Of a DNA stretch of 60,078 bases, positions 60,077-60,078 are shown piece after piece. Position 1 is the first letter of the stretch. Each line of letters starts with the position of its first letter. The DNA comes from an uncultured Eubacteriales bacterium. Lineage in GTDB: Bacteria > Bacillota > Clostridia > Oscillospirales > Oscillospiraceae. The notes beneath the pieces are model-generated. The model was given only the letters and a program-made list of their open reading frames with translations, was not told the origin of the DNA and made no database searches. Position numbers and translations under genes: made by a program. The stretch is from assembly GCA_900319465.1 (NCBI GenBank), contig ONOL01000008.1, forward strand, positions 1 to 60,078, read 5' to 3'.

Positions 60077-60078
60077 AA

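Overview
The window is about 60 kb of GC-rich (estimated by eye at a little over 60 percent) bacterial chromosome. Clustered consensus promoters (TTGACA-like, 17-base spacer, TATAAT-like), AGGAGG ribosome sites, a spoVAC sporulation gene, FeoB-associated Cys-rich protein, heterodimeric ABC exporter, fRMsr, and Ala/Glu-rich lipoprotein linkers point to a spore-forming, anaerobic, high-GC Clostridia, most likely in the Oscillospirales (Oscillospiraceae-type gut bacterium). This is inference from gene content; no species is claimed. I see no insertion sequence, phage, plasmid origin or CRISPR array, so this looks like ordinary chromosome with a few poorly understood loci.

Layout. 0.1-9 kb: tRNA-Ser(GGA), orphan spoVAC, a LysR regulator divergent from an NSS-family sodium symporter, an alpha/beta hydrolase, a FeoB-associated membrane peptide, a D-cysteine desulfhydrase-family PLP enzyme, a two-subunit ThrE-type exporter and a zinc-ribbon/beta-helix membrane protein. 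9-15.3 kb (minus strand): galK-galT, then a three-gene cluster of VTC-domain protein, DUF4956 membrane protein and a beta-helix lipoprotein with a 48-bp tandem repeat. 15.5-18.5 kb: an 893-residue multi-cluster Fe-S flavoprotein coupled to an orphan hypA. 18.9-25.5 kb: a complete dpp/opp-type peptide ABC transporter. 26-27.5 kb: free-methionine sulfoxide reductase, rhodanese and ThrH.

27.6-35 kb: a GtrII-type membrane glycosyltransferase and the aspartate-family amino-acid cluster: thrC and an ACT regulator (minus) divergent from hom, lysC and asd (plus). No thrB homoserine kinase is present; ThrH 1.7 kb away may supply O-phosphohomoserine. Together with the ThrE exporter at 6.3-7.6 kb the window could make and export threonine. 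35-42.8 kb: heterodimeric ABC exporter with one degenerate ATP site, tadA, pta, an XRE regulator overlapping lepA.

42.8-60 kb: surface and envelope genes: two small lipoproteins, an 1802-residue secreted adhesin-like protein behind a degenerate octamer repeat, a phosphodiester-glycosidase/membrane-protein/short pyruvate-kinase operon, a transglutaminase-like membrane protein, a rhomboid-fold protein with a zinc-binding tail, plus rlmB and a 1048-residue protein that keeps the 8-TM layout of a P1B-type ATPase but has lost every catalytic motif. A tRNA-Pro(GGG) closes the window. The most unusual items are the dead P-type ATPase-like protein, the VTC/DUF4956/beta-helix cluster and the ThrH substitution for ThrB.
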